Of a DNA stretch of 64,000 nt, positions 56,190-64,000 are shown piece by piece. A program made the translations under genes and the position numbers. Below the pieces are notes generated by a model. It ran no database searches and was not told the DNA's origin. It worked only from the letters and a program-made list of their open reading frames with translations. How positions within the stretch are numbered: the first letter of the stretch is position 1; each line of letters opens with the position of its first letter. This DNA is from Streptomyces sp. SID486. GTDB lineage: Bacteria > Actinomycetota > Actinomycetes > Streptomycetales > Streptomycetaceae. Location: positions 1 to 64,000 of the forward strand of contig NZ_WWJT01000720.1 in NCBI RefSeq assembly GCF_009865385.1. Reading direction: 5' to 3'.

Positions 56190-56264
56190 CTCAATCCACT
56201 CGTCCGATTCCAAAAGGGGTCATCGTCCAGTGAAGCACGGCTACGGGGTGATCTTGCACGGGGG

Positions 56265-56789
56265 TCAGCCGAGCGGCAGCAGCATGACGACCTCGTCGCG
56301 GTCGTCGCCGGGCGCGACCCGGATGGCGTCCGGGACACGGCCGACCTCCTTGTAGCCGCAGGAGGCGTAGAACCGTTCCAGGCCGTTCCCGCCGCGGCAG
56401 GTCAGCCGGATCGCCCCGACGCCGTCCAGCCCGCGGGCCGCGTCCGCTGCGGCGGCCATCAGGTCGCGGCCGTAGCCGCGGCCCTGGTGGCGGGGGTGGA
56501 CCATCACCGTGTACAGCCAGATCCAGTGGGTCATCAGCCGGTGGCTGTTGAGGGTGAGGAAGGCGGTCGCGGCCACGCGGCCGGACTCGTCCAGACCGAC
56601 GAGCAGCCGGGTGCGGCCCTCGGCCATCTGCACGAAGTGCCGCACCAGCCCGGGCCGTATCTCGTCACGGGTCACCGGGGGGACGAAGCCGACGGAGCCG
56701 CCCGCGTTCGAGACGTCCGTCCACAGGTCGAGGATGTCGTCGCGGAGGGCGGGGGTGACGGCGGGATCCAGGGTGAACGTAAGAGGCAC
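56265..56789 (-). CDS. GNAT-family N-acetyltransferase
   Basis: This 174-residue acetyltransferase has 'LYTVMVHPRHQGRGYGRDLM' (acetyl-CoA pyrophosphate loop QGRGYG) and 'ERFYASCGYKEVGRVPD' (motif B end). The acceptor is unknown. GTG at 56789 has TACACT about 10 bases upstream and no ribosome site, suggesting a leaderless transcript. Confidence 0.85.
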   Translation of the reverse strand: MPLTFTLDPAVTPALRDDILDLWTDVSNAGGSVGFVPPVTRDEIRPGLVRHFVQMAEGRTRLLVGLDESGRVAATAFLTLNSHRLMTHWIWLYTVMVHPRHQGRGYGRDLMAAAADAARGLDGVGAIRLTCRGGNGLERFYASCGYKEVGRVPDAIRVAPGDDRDEVVMLLPLG

Positions 56790-56902
56790 CGAGCCAGTGT
56801 ATCCATTACATGGATGTGGTTCGTGTGAGAGCCCGGGCCCCCACCCTCAGGTCCGCCACCAGGCCCTGGTACGCCTGCTTCCTGGAGGAGGAGGTCCACG
56901 AC

Positions 56903-57019
56903 CGCCCGCAGCGCCTGGTACCGACCGTGCACCCGTCGGCCGTCCTGCGCGCCGGGCTGCTCGCCGACGAGCATCACGCGCGCGCGGGTGTCTCCGGCGC
57001 CGAAGACGGTCCGGGTGGC
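56903..57019. pseudogene. Possible rearranged remnant of a family 4/5 uracil-DNA glycosylase
   Basis: The minus strand at 56945-57019 encodes 'TRTVFGAGDTRARVMLVGEQPGA'-like sequence, whose GEQPG is the N-terminal motif of Udg4/5 enzymes. The plus strand at 56903-56953 encodes 'RLVPTVHPSAVLRA', the C-terminal (HPS) motif of the same family. The two touch end to end in opposite orientation, as if a deletion with inversion had joined both gene ends. Neither frame makes a full enzyme. Coincidence on GC-rich opposite strands is possible. Confidence 0.35.
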
Positions 57020-57065
57020 GTCGGGGGCGCCCGATGAAGGGGGCGCTCGGCCCGGCAGGCGGCCG

Positions 57066-57146
57066 CGGGGGCGTCGTGGCCGCTCACGCAGCTCCCCGCG
57101 CCCCCGGGGGCGTCGTGGCCGCTCGCGCAGCTCCCCGCGCCCCCGG
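57066..57146. repeat. 39-bp tandem duplication beyond mqnE
   Basis: Two copies of a unit reading GGCGTCGTGGCCGCTC-(A/G)CGCAGCTCCCCGCGCCCCC follow each other at about 57071 and 57110. The core CGCAGCTCCCCGCGCCCC is, from memory, a very common intergenic repeat of Streptomyces genomes. It lies 65 bases past the mqnE stop. Confidence 0.8.
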
Positions 57147-57210
57147 GTGGGACCAGTCACCCTCCGCCGGCACAGCCGACGTGCCGGTGCAGCTCCGCGG
57201 GTCGGGGGTG

Positions 57211-58374
57211 TCAGAGGCGCATCGGCTGGGGGGACTCCCGGCGTGCCGGGTCGGGGCCCTCGTAGTCGCGGATGATCTCGTAGCGCGTGTTGCGTTCCAC
57301 CGGGCGGAATCCGGCGTCCCGGATCAGTTCCAGCAGGTCCTCGCGGGTCAGCTTGTTCGGCGTGCCGTAGTTGTCCGCGTCGTGCGTGATCTTGTACTCG
57401 ACGACCGAGCCGTCCATGTCGTCCGCGCCGTGCTGGAGGGCCAGCTGGGCGGTCTGCACGCCGTGCATGACCCAGAAGACCTTGACGTGCGGGACGTTGT
57501 CGAAGAGGAGACGGGAGACGGCGAAGGTCTTCAGCGCCTCCGCGCCCGTCGCCATCTGGGTGCGGGCCTGGAGGGTGTTGCGGACCTTGCCGTCCTTCAT
57601 GTCCACGAAGTCGTGCTGGTAGCGCAGCGGGATGAAGACCTGGAAGCCGTTCGTCTCGTCCTGCAGCTCACGCAGACGCAGGACGTGGTCGACCCGGTGC
57701 CGCGGCTCCTCGATGTGGCCGTACAGCATGGTGCACGGGGTCTTCAGACCCTTCTCGTGCGCCAGCCGGTGGATCCGGGACCAGTCCTCCCAGTGGGTGC
57801 GGTGGTCCACGATGTGCTGCCGGACCTCCCAGTCGAAGATCTCCGCGCCGCCGCCGGTCAGCGATTCCAGGCCCGCGTCGATCAGCTCGTCGAGGATCTC
57901 GGAGGCCGACAGTCCGCTGATCGTCTCGAAGTGGTGGATCTCCGTCGCCGTGAACGCCTTCAGGGAGACGTCCGGCAGGGCCTTCTTCAGCTCCCTGAGC
58001 GAACGCGGGTAGTAACGCCACGGCAGATTCGGGTGCAGGCCGTTGACGATGTGCAGTTCGGTGAGGTTGTCCGACTCCATCGCCTTGGCCAGCTTCACGG
58101 CCTCCTCGATGCGCATCGTGTACGCGTCCTTCTCGCCCGGCTTGCGCTGGAACGAGCAGTAGGCGCAGGACGCGGTGCACACGTTCGTCATGTTGAGGTG
58201 ACGGTTGACGTTGAAGTGGACGACGTCACCGTTCTTGCGGGTGCGCACCTCGTGGGCGAGTCCGCCCAGCCAGGCCAGGTCGTCCGACTCGTACAGCGCG
58301 ATGCCGTCCTCGCGGGTCAGCCGCTCACCGGAGCGGACCTTCTGCTCCAGCTCGCGCTTGAGTCCGACGTCCAT
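57211..58374 (-). CDS. mqnE: Aminodeoxyfutalosine synthase
   Basis: This 387-residue radical SAM enzyme joins 3-enolpyruvyl-benzoate to the adenosyl group of SAM, step two of the futalosine route. Its cluster motif is in 'CTASCAYCSF', preceded by 'VNRHLNMTNVC'. 'LHIVNGLHPNLPWRYY', 'AFTATEIHHFETISGLS' and 'LTGGGAEIFDWEVRQ' are MqnE hallmarks. The Lrp gene ends 39 bases upstream on the same strand, so the two may be cotranscribed. Confidence 0.96.
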   Translation of the reverse strand: MDVGLKRELEQKVRSGERLTREDGIALYESDDLAWLGGLAHEVRTRKNGDVVHFNVNRHLNMTNVCTASCAYCSFQRKPGEKDAYTMRIEEAVKLAKAMESDNLTELHIVNGLHPNLPWRYYPRSLRELKKALPDVSLKAFTATEIHHFETISGLSASEILDELIDAGLESLTGGGAEIFDWEVRQHIVDHRTHWEDWSRIHRLAHEKGLKTPCTMLYGHIEEPRHRVDHVLRLRELQDETNGFQVFIPLRYQHDFVDMKDGKVRNTLQARTQMATGAEALKTFAVSRLLFDNVPHVKVFWVMHGVQTAQLALQHGADDMDGSVVEYKITHDADNYGTPNKLTREDLLELIRDAGFRPVERNTRYEIIRDYEGPDPARRESPQPMRL

Positions 58375-58413
58375 GCCAACACCTTTCCTACGACAGCCCG
58401 ACCAACGGTATCC

Positions 58414-58869
58414 CTAGACCTCTTCGGGCAGCTCGCCGACCCGGTTCTCCCACTTCGTGGACAGCACGATCGTGGTACGGGTGCGGGAGACGCCCCTGGT
58501 CCCGCTGAGCCGGCGGATGGTCCGCTCCAGGCCGTCGACGTCCGTCGAGCGCACCTTGAGCATGTAGGAGTCGTCACCGGCGATGAACCAGCAGTCCTCG
58601 ATCTCCGACAGGTCCCGCAGCCGCTGGGCGACGTCCTCGTGGTCGGCGGCGTCGGACAGCGAGATACCGATCAGCGCGGTGACGCCGAGGCCGAGCGAGG
58701 CCGCGTTCACCGTCGCGCGGTACCCGGTGATGACACCCGCCGCCTCCAGCCGGTTGATGCGGTCGGTGACGCTGGGGCCCGACAGGCCGACAAGGCGTCC
58801 CAGCTCCGCGTACGAGGCCCGGCCGTTCTCCCGCAGGGCCTGGATGAGCTGCCTGTCCACCGCGTCCAT
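58414..58869 (-). CDS. Lrp/AsnC-family regulator
   Basis: This 151-residue regulator has a helix-turn-helix (1-58; 'DRQLIQALRENGRASYAELG', 'GPSVTDRINRLEAAGVI') and a RAM/AsnC ligand domain (about 65-140). Lrp proteins bind amino acids and form octamers. Its location between mqnE and the ubiX group may mean that it controls menaquinone genes. This is inference from position only. Confidence 0.9.
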   Translation of the reverse strand: MDAVDRQLIQALRENGRASYAELGRLVGLSGPSVTDRINRLEAAGVITGYRATVNAASLGLGVTALIGISLSDAADHEDVAQRLRDLSEIEDCWFIAGDDSYMLKVRSTDVDGLERTIRRLSGTRGVSRTRTTIVLSTKWENRVGELPEEV

Positions 58870-58895
58870 GCGATCGAAGCCTTCCGGTGAAAGTT

Positions 58896-58930
58896 CCTGA
58901 AGTGATGACCTGAGATGATGACCTGAAGTA
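58896..58930. promoter_or_regulatory. Short direct repeats upstream of the Lrp gene
   Basis: TGATGACCTGA occurs at 58903-58913 and 58916-58926, a 13-base period, flanked by CCTGAAGT at 58896-58903 and 58923-58930. They lie 27-60 bases upstream of the lrp start. They could be an autoregulatory Lrp site. Confidence 0.35.
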
Positions 58931-58953
58931 CTGCGTGTGGTGCTGAGGTACCG

Positions 58954-59604
58954 CTATCCGCCCGCCGTGCCGCCGCCCAGTTCGCCCCGCCACCGCCGGT
59001 ACAGGCCGTGCCCGACGCCCGCCGCGTCCAGCACCCGTCCGGCGACGAAGTCCACCAGGTCCTGGATGTGCGTGGCTCCCGCGTAGAAGGCCGGGGAGGC
59101 GGGCACGACCGTGGCGCCGGCGTCGTCCAGCGCCACGAGGTGCCGCAGGGTCTGGCCGTTCAGGGGGGTCTCCCGCACGGCCACGACCAGCGTCCGGCGC
59201 TCCTTCAGCGTGACGCTCGCCGTGCGCTGGAGCAGGTCCTTGGACAGTCCGAGCGCCACGCCGGCCACGCAGGCGGTGGAGGCGGGCACGATGAGCATCC
59301 CCTTCGCCGGGTACGACCCCGAGGACGGCCCGGCCGCGAGATCGCCCGCGCTCCAGTACCGCACCCCGCTGACGTCCGCCTCGAAGGTCCCGGGCTTGCC
59401 GTCGGCGCCACGGGCCAGCCATTCCCGCAGGTCGTCCTGCCAGTGCGCGTCCCGGAACGAGATGCCCGTCTCGTCCAGCAGCGTCAGCCGCGAGGCCCGG
59501 CTGACCACCAGGTCGACCGCCTCGCCGGCCGCCAGCAGCGCCCGCAGCACGGCAGCCGCGTACGGCGTACCCGAAGCTCCGGACACCCCCACGATCCAAG
59601 GCAC
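58954..59604 (-). CDS. ubiX: UbiX-type flavin prenyltransferase
   Basis: This 216-residue enzyme makes prenylated FMN, the cofactor of UbiD. It has 'WIVGVSGASGTPYAAAVLRA' (FMN loop), 'IVPASTACVAGVALGLSKDL' and 'LVVAVRETPLNGQTLRHLVA' (dimethylallyl phosphate site). The GTG at 59604 directly precedes the conserved 'PWIVGVSG'. A GTG at 59628 would add eight residues. Its partner UbiD lies 1 kb upstream in the same strand order ubiD-ubiA-ubiX. In the futalosine route this protein is also called MqnM. Confidence 0.93.
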   Translation of the reverse strand: MPWIVGVSGASGTPYAAAVLRALLAAGEAVDLVVSRASRLTLLDETGISFRDAHWQDDLREWLARGADGKPGTFEADVSGVRYWSAGDLAAGPSSGSYPAKGMLIVPASTACVAGVALGLSKDLLQRTASVTLKERRTLVVAVRETPLNGQTLRHLVALDDAGATVVPASPAFYAGATHIQDLVDFVAGRVLDAAGVGHGLYRRWRGELGGGTAGG

Positions 59605-59683
59605 GCGCTGCGTTTCTCCTGCGTTCACACCTTGAGCGTACCGGCGGGTCCGGCCGTGCTCAGGCCGGGTGGCGCCCAGCGGC

Positions 59684-60586
59684 TCAGACGGTCAGACCGC
59701 GCACGAGGAGATCGAGCAGCGCGCACACGAACAGGGCGATGCCGATGAAGCCGTTGACCGAGAAGAACGCCCTGTTGAGGCGCGACAGGTCGTGGGGGCG
59801 GACGATGCGGTGCTCGTAGAGGAAGGCACCCGCGACGATCAGCAGGCCCAGCCAGAAGAACGCGCCGGCGTGCGTGGCCAGGGCGTACCAGACGAACAGG
59901 GCCGTGGTGACCGTGTGGCAGACGCGCGCGCCCCAGATCGCGGCCGGGATGCCGAAGCGGGCGGGGACCGACATCACGCCGATCTCCCGGTCGGTCTCGA
60001 CGTCCTGGCAGGCGTAGATCAGGTCGAAGCCGCCGATCCAGACGCCGACCGCCAGACCCAGGATCACCGCGTTCCAGGACCACTCGCCGCTGATCGCCAG
60101 CCAGCCGCCGACCGGCCCCATGGCCTGGGCGAGGCCGAGGATGGCCTGCGGGAAGTTGGTGAACCGTTTCCCGTAGGGGTAGACCACCATCGGGACCACC
60201 GCGACCGGGGCCAGGGCCAGGCAGAGCGGGTTCAGCAGCGCCGCGGCGCCCAGGAAGACCACCAGGGCGACCAGGGCGCCCGTCCAGGCGTGTTTCACCG
60301 ACATCGCGCCGGTGACCAGCTCGCGGTGGGCCGTGCGCGGGTTACGGGCGTCGATCTCGCGGTCGATGATCCGGTTGACCGCCATGGCGAACGTGCGCAG
60401 ACCGACCATGCACACCGTGACCAGGAGCAGGCGGACCCAGTGGATGTTCCCGTCCCGTTCGTACATGGCGGTGAGGGCCGCGATGTAGGCGAAGGGGAGC
60501 GCGAAGACCGAGTGCTCGATCATCACCAGGCGCAGGAAGGCCCTGGTCCGTCCCGGCTGCGCGATGGCGGCGGAGGCGCTGCTCAC
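59684..60586 (-). CDS. mqnP: UbiA-type menaquinone prenyltransferase
   Basis: This 300-residue membrane enzyme attaches the polyprenyl chain in futalosine-route menaquinone synthesis. It has about eight helices. The first Asp motif is 'AVNRIIDREIDARNPRT' (N-x3-D-x3-D) and the second is in 'YACQDVETDREIGVMSVP' (D-x3-D). 'VYPYGKRFTNFPQAILGLA' lies between them. GTG at 60586 overlaps the ubiD stop (GTGA) and follows AAGGAG. The substrate should be a 1,4-dihydroxy-6-naphthoate and a polyprenyl diphosphate. Confidence 0.94.
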   Translation of the reverse strand: MSSASAAIAQPGRTRAFLRLVMIEHSVFALPFAYIAALTAMYERDGNIHWVRLLLVTVCMVGLRTFAMAVNRIIDREIDARNPRTAHRELVTGAMSVKHAWTGALVALVVFLGAAALLNPLCLALAPVAVVPMVVYPYGKRFTNFPQAILGLAQAMGPVGGWLAISGEWSWNAVILGLAVGVWIGGFDLIYACQDVETDREIGVMSVPARFGIPAAIWGARVCHTVTTALFVWYALATHAGAFFWLGLLIVAGAFLYEHRIVRPHDLSRLNRAFFSVNGFIGIALFVCALLDLLVRGLTV

Positions 60587-62040
60587 AGTCCGTACTCCTT
60601 CCAGCGGCGGTCCACCAGGGCCGCCGTATCCGGGTCCGACAGGACCATCTCCGGCCACCCTCCGTCCCGCGTGTACCCCTCCTCGGGCCACTTCCGCGTC
60701 GCGTCGATGCCCGCCTTGCCGCCCCAGAACTGCTGGTACGAGGCGTGGTCGAGGTGGTCGACCGGTCCTTCGACGACGGTGAGGTCGCGGGCGTAGTCGG
60801 TGTTGCCGAGGGCCCGCCAGGCGACCTCGTGCAGATCGTGCACGTCACAGTCGGCGTCCACGACCACGATCAGCTTGGTGAGGGACATCATGTGCGCCCC
60901 CCAGACGGCGTGCATCACCTTCTGCGCGTGCTTCGGGTACTTCTTGTCGATCGAGACGATCGCGCAGTTGTGGAAGCCGCCGGCCTCGGGCAGGTGGTAG
61001 TCCACGATGTCCGGGACGATGATCTTCAGCAGGGGCAGGAAGAAGCGTTCCGTGGCGCGGCCGAGCGGGCCGTCCTCCGTCGGCGGGCGGCCGACCACGA
61101 TCGACTGGAGCAGCGGGCGCCTGCGCATCGTCACGCAGTCGATCTTCAGCGCGGGGAACGGCTCCTGCGGGGTGTAGAAGCCGGTGTGGTCGCCGAAGGG
61201 GCCCTCGGGCAGCATCTCGCCGGGCTCCAGCCAGCCCTCCAGGACGACCTCCGCGTTCGCGGGGACCTGGAGCGGGACCGTCTTGCAGTCGACCATCTCG
61301 ATCCGCTTGCCCGCGACGAAACCGGCGAACAGGTACTCGTCGATGTCGCCGGGGAGCGGGGCGGTGGAGGCGTACGTCACGGCGGGCGGGCAGCCGAAGG
61401 CGATGGCGACCGGGAGGCGCTCACCCCTGCGGGCCGCGACCTGGTAGTGGTTGCGGCTGTCCTTGTGGATCTGCCAGTGCATGCCGATCGTGCGCTTGTC
61501 GTGGCGCTGCAGGCGGTACAGGCCCAGGTTCCGGATGCCGGACTCGGGGTCCTTGGTGTGGGTCAGGCCCAGGTTGAAGAAGGAGCCGCCGTCCTCGGGC
61601 CAGGTGAAGAGCGCCGGGAGCCGGTCGAGGTCGACCTCGTCACCGTGCAGGACGACCTCCTGCACCGGCGCGTTGTCGGACTTCACCTTCCTCGGCGGGA
61701 CGTGGGCCATCGCGCCCAGCTTCCCGAACGCCTCGCGCACCCCGACGAAGCCGTGCGGCAGCTCGGGCCGCAGCAGGCCGCCGATCTTCTCGGAGATCTC
61801 GCCGTACGACTTCAGGCCGAGCGCCTTCAGCAGGCGGCGGTCGGTGCCGAAGACGTTCATGGCGAGGGGCATCGCCGAGCCCTTCACGTTCTCGAAGAGC
61901 AGCGCCGGGCCACCCGCCTTCTGCACCCGGTCGACGATCTCCCCGACCTCCAGGTACGGGTCGACCTCGGCCTTGATGCGCTTGAGGTCTCCCTCGCGCT
62001 CCAGTGCCCGCAGCAGGGAGCGAAGATCGTCGTAAGCCAT
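60583..62040 (-). CDS. ubiD: UbiD-family decarboxylase of menaquinone biosynthesis
   Basis: This 485-residue prenyl-FMN-dependent decarboxylase removes the naphthoate carboxyl in the futalosine pathway (also called MqnL). It has 'FNLGLTHTKDPESGIRNLGL', 'YRLQRHDKRTIGMHW' (metal/FMN site), 'EGPFGDHTGFYTPQEPFP' with the E-x-D pair, and 'VVVDADCDVHDLHEVAWRAL'. It overlaps mqnP by four bases, and ubiX follows. Start at 62040 is the only reasonable Met. Confidence 0.95.
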   Translation of the reverse strand: MAYDDLRSLLRALEREGDLKRIKAEVDPYLEVGEIVDRVQKAGGPALLFENVKGSAMPLAMNVFGTDRRLLKALGLKSYGEISEKIGGLLRPELPHGFVGVREAFGKLGAMAHVPPRKVKSDNAPVQEVVLHGDEVDLDRLPALFTWPEDGGSFFNLGLTHTKDPESGIRNLGLYRLQRHDKRTIGMHWQIHKDSRNHYQVAARRGERLPVAIAFGCPPAVTYASTAPLPGDIDEYLFAGFVAGKRIEMVDCKTVPLQVPANAEVVLEGWLEPGEMLPEGPFGDHTGFYTPQEPFPALKIDCVTMRRRPLLQSIVVGRPPTEDGPLGRATERFFLPLLKIIVPDIVDYHLPEAGGFHNCAIVSIDKKYPKHAQKVMHAVWGAHMMSLTKLIVVVDADCDVHDLHEVAWRALGNTDYARDLTVVEGPVDHLDHASYQQFWGGKAGIDATRKWPEEGYTRDGGWPEMVLSDPDTAALVDRRWKEYGL

Positions 62041-62286
62041 GCCGCCAAGTATCGCCGACGTACCGCTTTGTCCATGCGCCCACCCCCGTCCCGCCGCGGG
62101 GCCGCCCGGGCCGGCGGCCGGTCGCCGGCCACCCCGTCAGCCGGTTCCCGACGCTTTCGGCCTTGATCCCTCGCCGACGGTCCGGTCACCGACGGTTAAT
62201 CACTTTCCCGTTCGGCCCACCACCCGTTCCGTTGAAATGAACCGGACGGGCATGTCCCGGCCGCGTCCCACGGCATTGCCTTGCAG

Positions 62287-62309
62287 GGGGGCCCGCATCC
62301 AGGGGCCCC
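62287..62309 (+). promoter_or_regulatory. Hairpin in the leader of the condensation-domain gene
   Basis: GGGGCCC (62288-62294) pairs with GGGCCCC (62303-62309), followed by TTCTTC, just 18 bases before the GTG at 62328. It resembles a short terminator or attenuator rather than a protein operator. Confidence 0.35.
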
Positions 62310-62327
62310 TTCTTCGATGGGAGACGC

Positions 62328-63734
62328 GTGCGAATCACTGACATCCAGCGCTGCGAGGTCCGGCCGGGACGGCTCGTCGAGTGGACGCTGAGCCCGGCGA
62401 CCGTCGCGGTGGCGGCGGCGCTCCCGGACGACTCCCGGCCCCCCGCCTACATCCAGGAGTCCCACATCAGGACGGCCCGGACCGTCCGGCAGGACGGGAT
62501 GTTCGTGCCGACCTGGCTCGGCACCGCCTTCGACCTGCCCGGCCCGGTCGACCTGGACGTGCTGGAACGGGCCCTGCGCGCCTGGACCGTACGGCACGAG
62601 ACGCTGCGCAGCGGCTTCCGCTGGGCCGGTGACGAACTGCGCAGGTTCACGCTCGACGCGTCCGACGTCGCCCTGTGCCGGCGGGACGTGGGCGACTTCC
62701 CCGACGCGGACGTCCTCGTGCGGCACCTCCAGGACCGCTTCGACACCGTCGCGGACGCGCTGCGCTGGCCGAACCTGCTCTACACGGCCGTCGTCCGGGA
62801 GGACGGCGCGAGCGTGTACCTGGCCTTCGACCACAGCAACGTCGACGCCTACTCCGTGCAGCGCATCCCCGCCGAGATCCACGAGCTGTACGCGGCCTTC
62901 CTGGCCGGGACCGAGCCCGACGACAGCACTCCGGCGGCCAGTTACGTCGACTTCTGCGAGATCGAGCGGGCCCACGCGGACGGCATCGACGGCCGGCACG
63001 CGGTCGTGGACCGCTGGCGGGAGTTCATCCGGCGCTGCGACGGCACCCTGCCGGGGTTCCCCGTGGAGCTGGGCGTGGTGCCGGGCGGCCCGCTGCCCCC
63101 GCAGCGCATGCTGTGCGAGCCGCTGGCGGACGCCGAGGAGGCGGCCGCGTTCGAGGCGTACTGCCGGCCCTACGGCGGCAGCCTGGTCGGGCTGCTGGCC
63201 GCGACCGGGCTCATCGTGCACGAACTCGGCGGACAGCCGGTGTACCGGACGGTGGTGCCCTTCCACACCCGGGTGAAGTCGCGGTGGAGCGACTCGGTGG
63301 GCTGGTACGTGGGGGGCGCCCCGATCGAGGTCCCCGTGGACCGGCTGCGCAACTTCCCGGAGGCCCTGCGGGCGGTGCGCGCCGAACTGCAGGCGAACCG
63401 GTCACTGGCCCGGATGCCGCTGCCCCGGGTGCTGAGCCTGCTGGACGCGGACTTCCGGCCCACCTCGCCGGACCTGTACTCGATCGTCTCCTACCTCGAC
63501 ACCCGCGCGCTGCCCGGCGCCGGGCAGTGGGCGCGGCTGAAGGCGTACGGGCTGCTGCGGGTGTCGTACGGGGACCAGGTGTGCGTGTGGGTGAACCGGC
63601 TGCCGGAGGGGCTGTGGCTGGCGAGCCGGCATCCGGACACGGACGTCGCGGCGAAGAACATGCGGCTGTACGTCGAGCGGCTGCGGGACCGGATCGCCTC
63701 GGTGGCCCACGGCAGCCTCCCGGCGGTTTCGTGA
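62328..63734 (+). CDS. Stand-alone condensation-domain (acyltransferase-like) protein
   Basis: This 468-residue protein has the fold of an NRPS condensation domain or PapA-type acyltransferase. The catalytic motif appears as 'FDHSNVDAYS', H-x3-D with the first His of HHxxxDG replaced by Asp and Gly by Ala. 'LRAWTVRHETLRSGF' matches the C1-like motif, 'VGLLAATGLIVHELGG' and 'TVVPFHTRVKSRWSDSVGWY' match C4/C5 regions. It has no carrier or adenylation domain. GTG at 62328 follows GGGAGA. It could condense or transfer an acyl group in a small pathway continuing past the window. Confidence 0.85.
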   Translation: MRITDIQRCEVRPGRLVEWTLSPATVAVAAALPDDSRPPAYIQESHIRTARTVRQDGMFVPTWLGTAFDLPGPVDLDVLERALRAWTVRHETLRSGFRWAGDELRRFTLDASDVALCRRDVGDFPDADVLVRHLQDRFDTVADALRWPNLLYTAVVREDGASVYLAFDHSNVDAYSVQRIPAEIHELYAAFLAGTEPDDSTPAASYVDFCEIERAHADGIDGRHAVVDRWREFIRRCDGTLPGFPVELGVVPGGPLPPQRMLCEPLADAEEAAAFEAYCRPYGGSLVGLLAATGLIVHELGGQPVYRTVVPFHTRVKSRWSDSVGWYVGGAPIEVPVDRLRNFPEALRAVRAELQANRSLARMPLPRVLSLLDADFRPTSPDLYSIVSYLDTRALPGAGQWARLKAYGLLRVSYGDQVCVWVNRLPEGLWLASRHPDTDVAAKNMRLYVERLRDRIASVAHGSLPAVS

Positions 63735-63805
63735 CCCAACGGTCATCACGGACCCTGGCCCGAAGCAACTCTCCCTTTCTACACTGCCGTTGAGGGGGAG
63801 ATGCG

Positions 63806-64000
63806 GTGCACAGACGGTTGCACGGGCGGGGAGCACTGTTCGACGTCGATCCGGCCGGGCTCGCGCCACGGCTCGTGGGCCTGCGCCCGCACCAGCACCG
63901 CGCACATCCGTACGAGCATCCGGACGAACCGCCGTTCGTGGTGCTCACCGGAGCGCGCGGGCTCGGTAAGAGCGCGGTACTCGCCGAGCTGCGGGACGCC
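63806..64000 (+). CDS. Partial P-loop ATPase (AAA/STAND-like), N-terminus only
   Basis: The first 65 residues run off the window end. 'FVVLTGARGLGKSAVLAEL' is a Walker A motif about 50 residues from the start, preceded by 'LVGLRPHQHRAHPYEHPDEP'. This layout suits STAND/AAA ATPases with a nucleotide-binding domain close to the N-terminus. GTG at 63806 follows GAGGGGGAG with 5-base spacing. The rest and the function cannot be seen. Confidence 0.75.
   Translation, partial: MHRRLHGRGALFDVDPAGLAPRLVGLRPHQHRAHPYEHPDEPPFVVLTGARGLGKSAVLAELRDA

Overview
The window is high-GC actinobacterial DNA, almost certainly from a Streptomyces chromosome. GC-rich third positions, many GTG starts, four-base ATGA/GTGA gene overlaps, apparently leaderless genes, a c-di-AMP (ydaO-type) riboswitch ahead of a secreted transglycosylase, a futalosine-type menaquinone pathway and a 14-gene complex I operon all fit this. 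No rRNA, tRNA, CRISPR array, insertion sequence or prophage was seen.

Layout. 1-2.8 kb: a partial downstream gene, a LolA-like exported protein and a polyprenyl diphosphate synthase. 3.3-4.0 kb: riboswitch plus SLT transglycosylase. 4.1-10.6 kb: HAD hydrolase, a flavin oxidoreductase with an ATP-grasp ligase, fumarylacetoacetase and an M56 metalloprotease. 10.7-17.6 kb: a six-gene block of GntR regulator, AprB-like ferredoxin, ABC importer (its binding lipoprotein carries a NosL-like tail) and an AprA/FrdA-like flavoprotein fused to HEAT repeats. This block is the best candidate for an uncharacterised system. 17.6-19.6 kb: RecQ. 19.8-36.0 kb: nuoA-N on the minus strand. 36.7-44.5 kb: NlpC/P60 peptidase, peptide deformylase, geranylgeranyl-reductase-like enzyme, acetyltransferase, PASTA protein, MenG, a degenerate amidohydrolase, MqnC and a prepilin peptidase. 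44.7-47.9 kb: Ser/Thr kinase, MqnA and a cold-shock protein. 48-51.6 kb: an accessory stretch with a LexA-type box, small hypothetical genes, a DUF2637-like membrane protein, a methyltransferase and a LysR regulator. 51.9-56.8 kb: a lipid locus (acyl-CoA ligase, HtdX-like MaoC protein, TetR) and small genes. 57.2-62.0 kb: MqnE, an Lrp regulator and UbiX/UbiA/UbiD-type menaquinone genes. 62.3-64 kb: a stand-alone condensation-domain protein and the start of a P-loop ATPase.

How the genes work together. The window concentrates the menaquinone respiratory module. The polyprenyl synthase probably makes the side chain. MqnA, MqnE and MqnC make and cyclise the futalosine intermediates. UbiX supplies prenyl-FMN to the UbiD decarboxylase, MqnP prenylates, MenG methylates, and the geranylgeranyl-reductase-like enzyme probably saturates the chain. 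Complex I then reduces the quinone. MqnB, MqnD and the aminofutalosine deaminase are not in the window.

A recurring oddity is a set of GC-rich tandem-repeat arrays, each with its own unit of about 19 to 42 bp, lying at or just beyond the 3' ends of genes. In several cases the array starts inside the last codons. All calls come from reading the sequence only; no database search was run.
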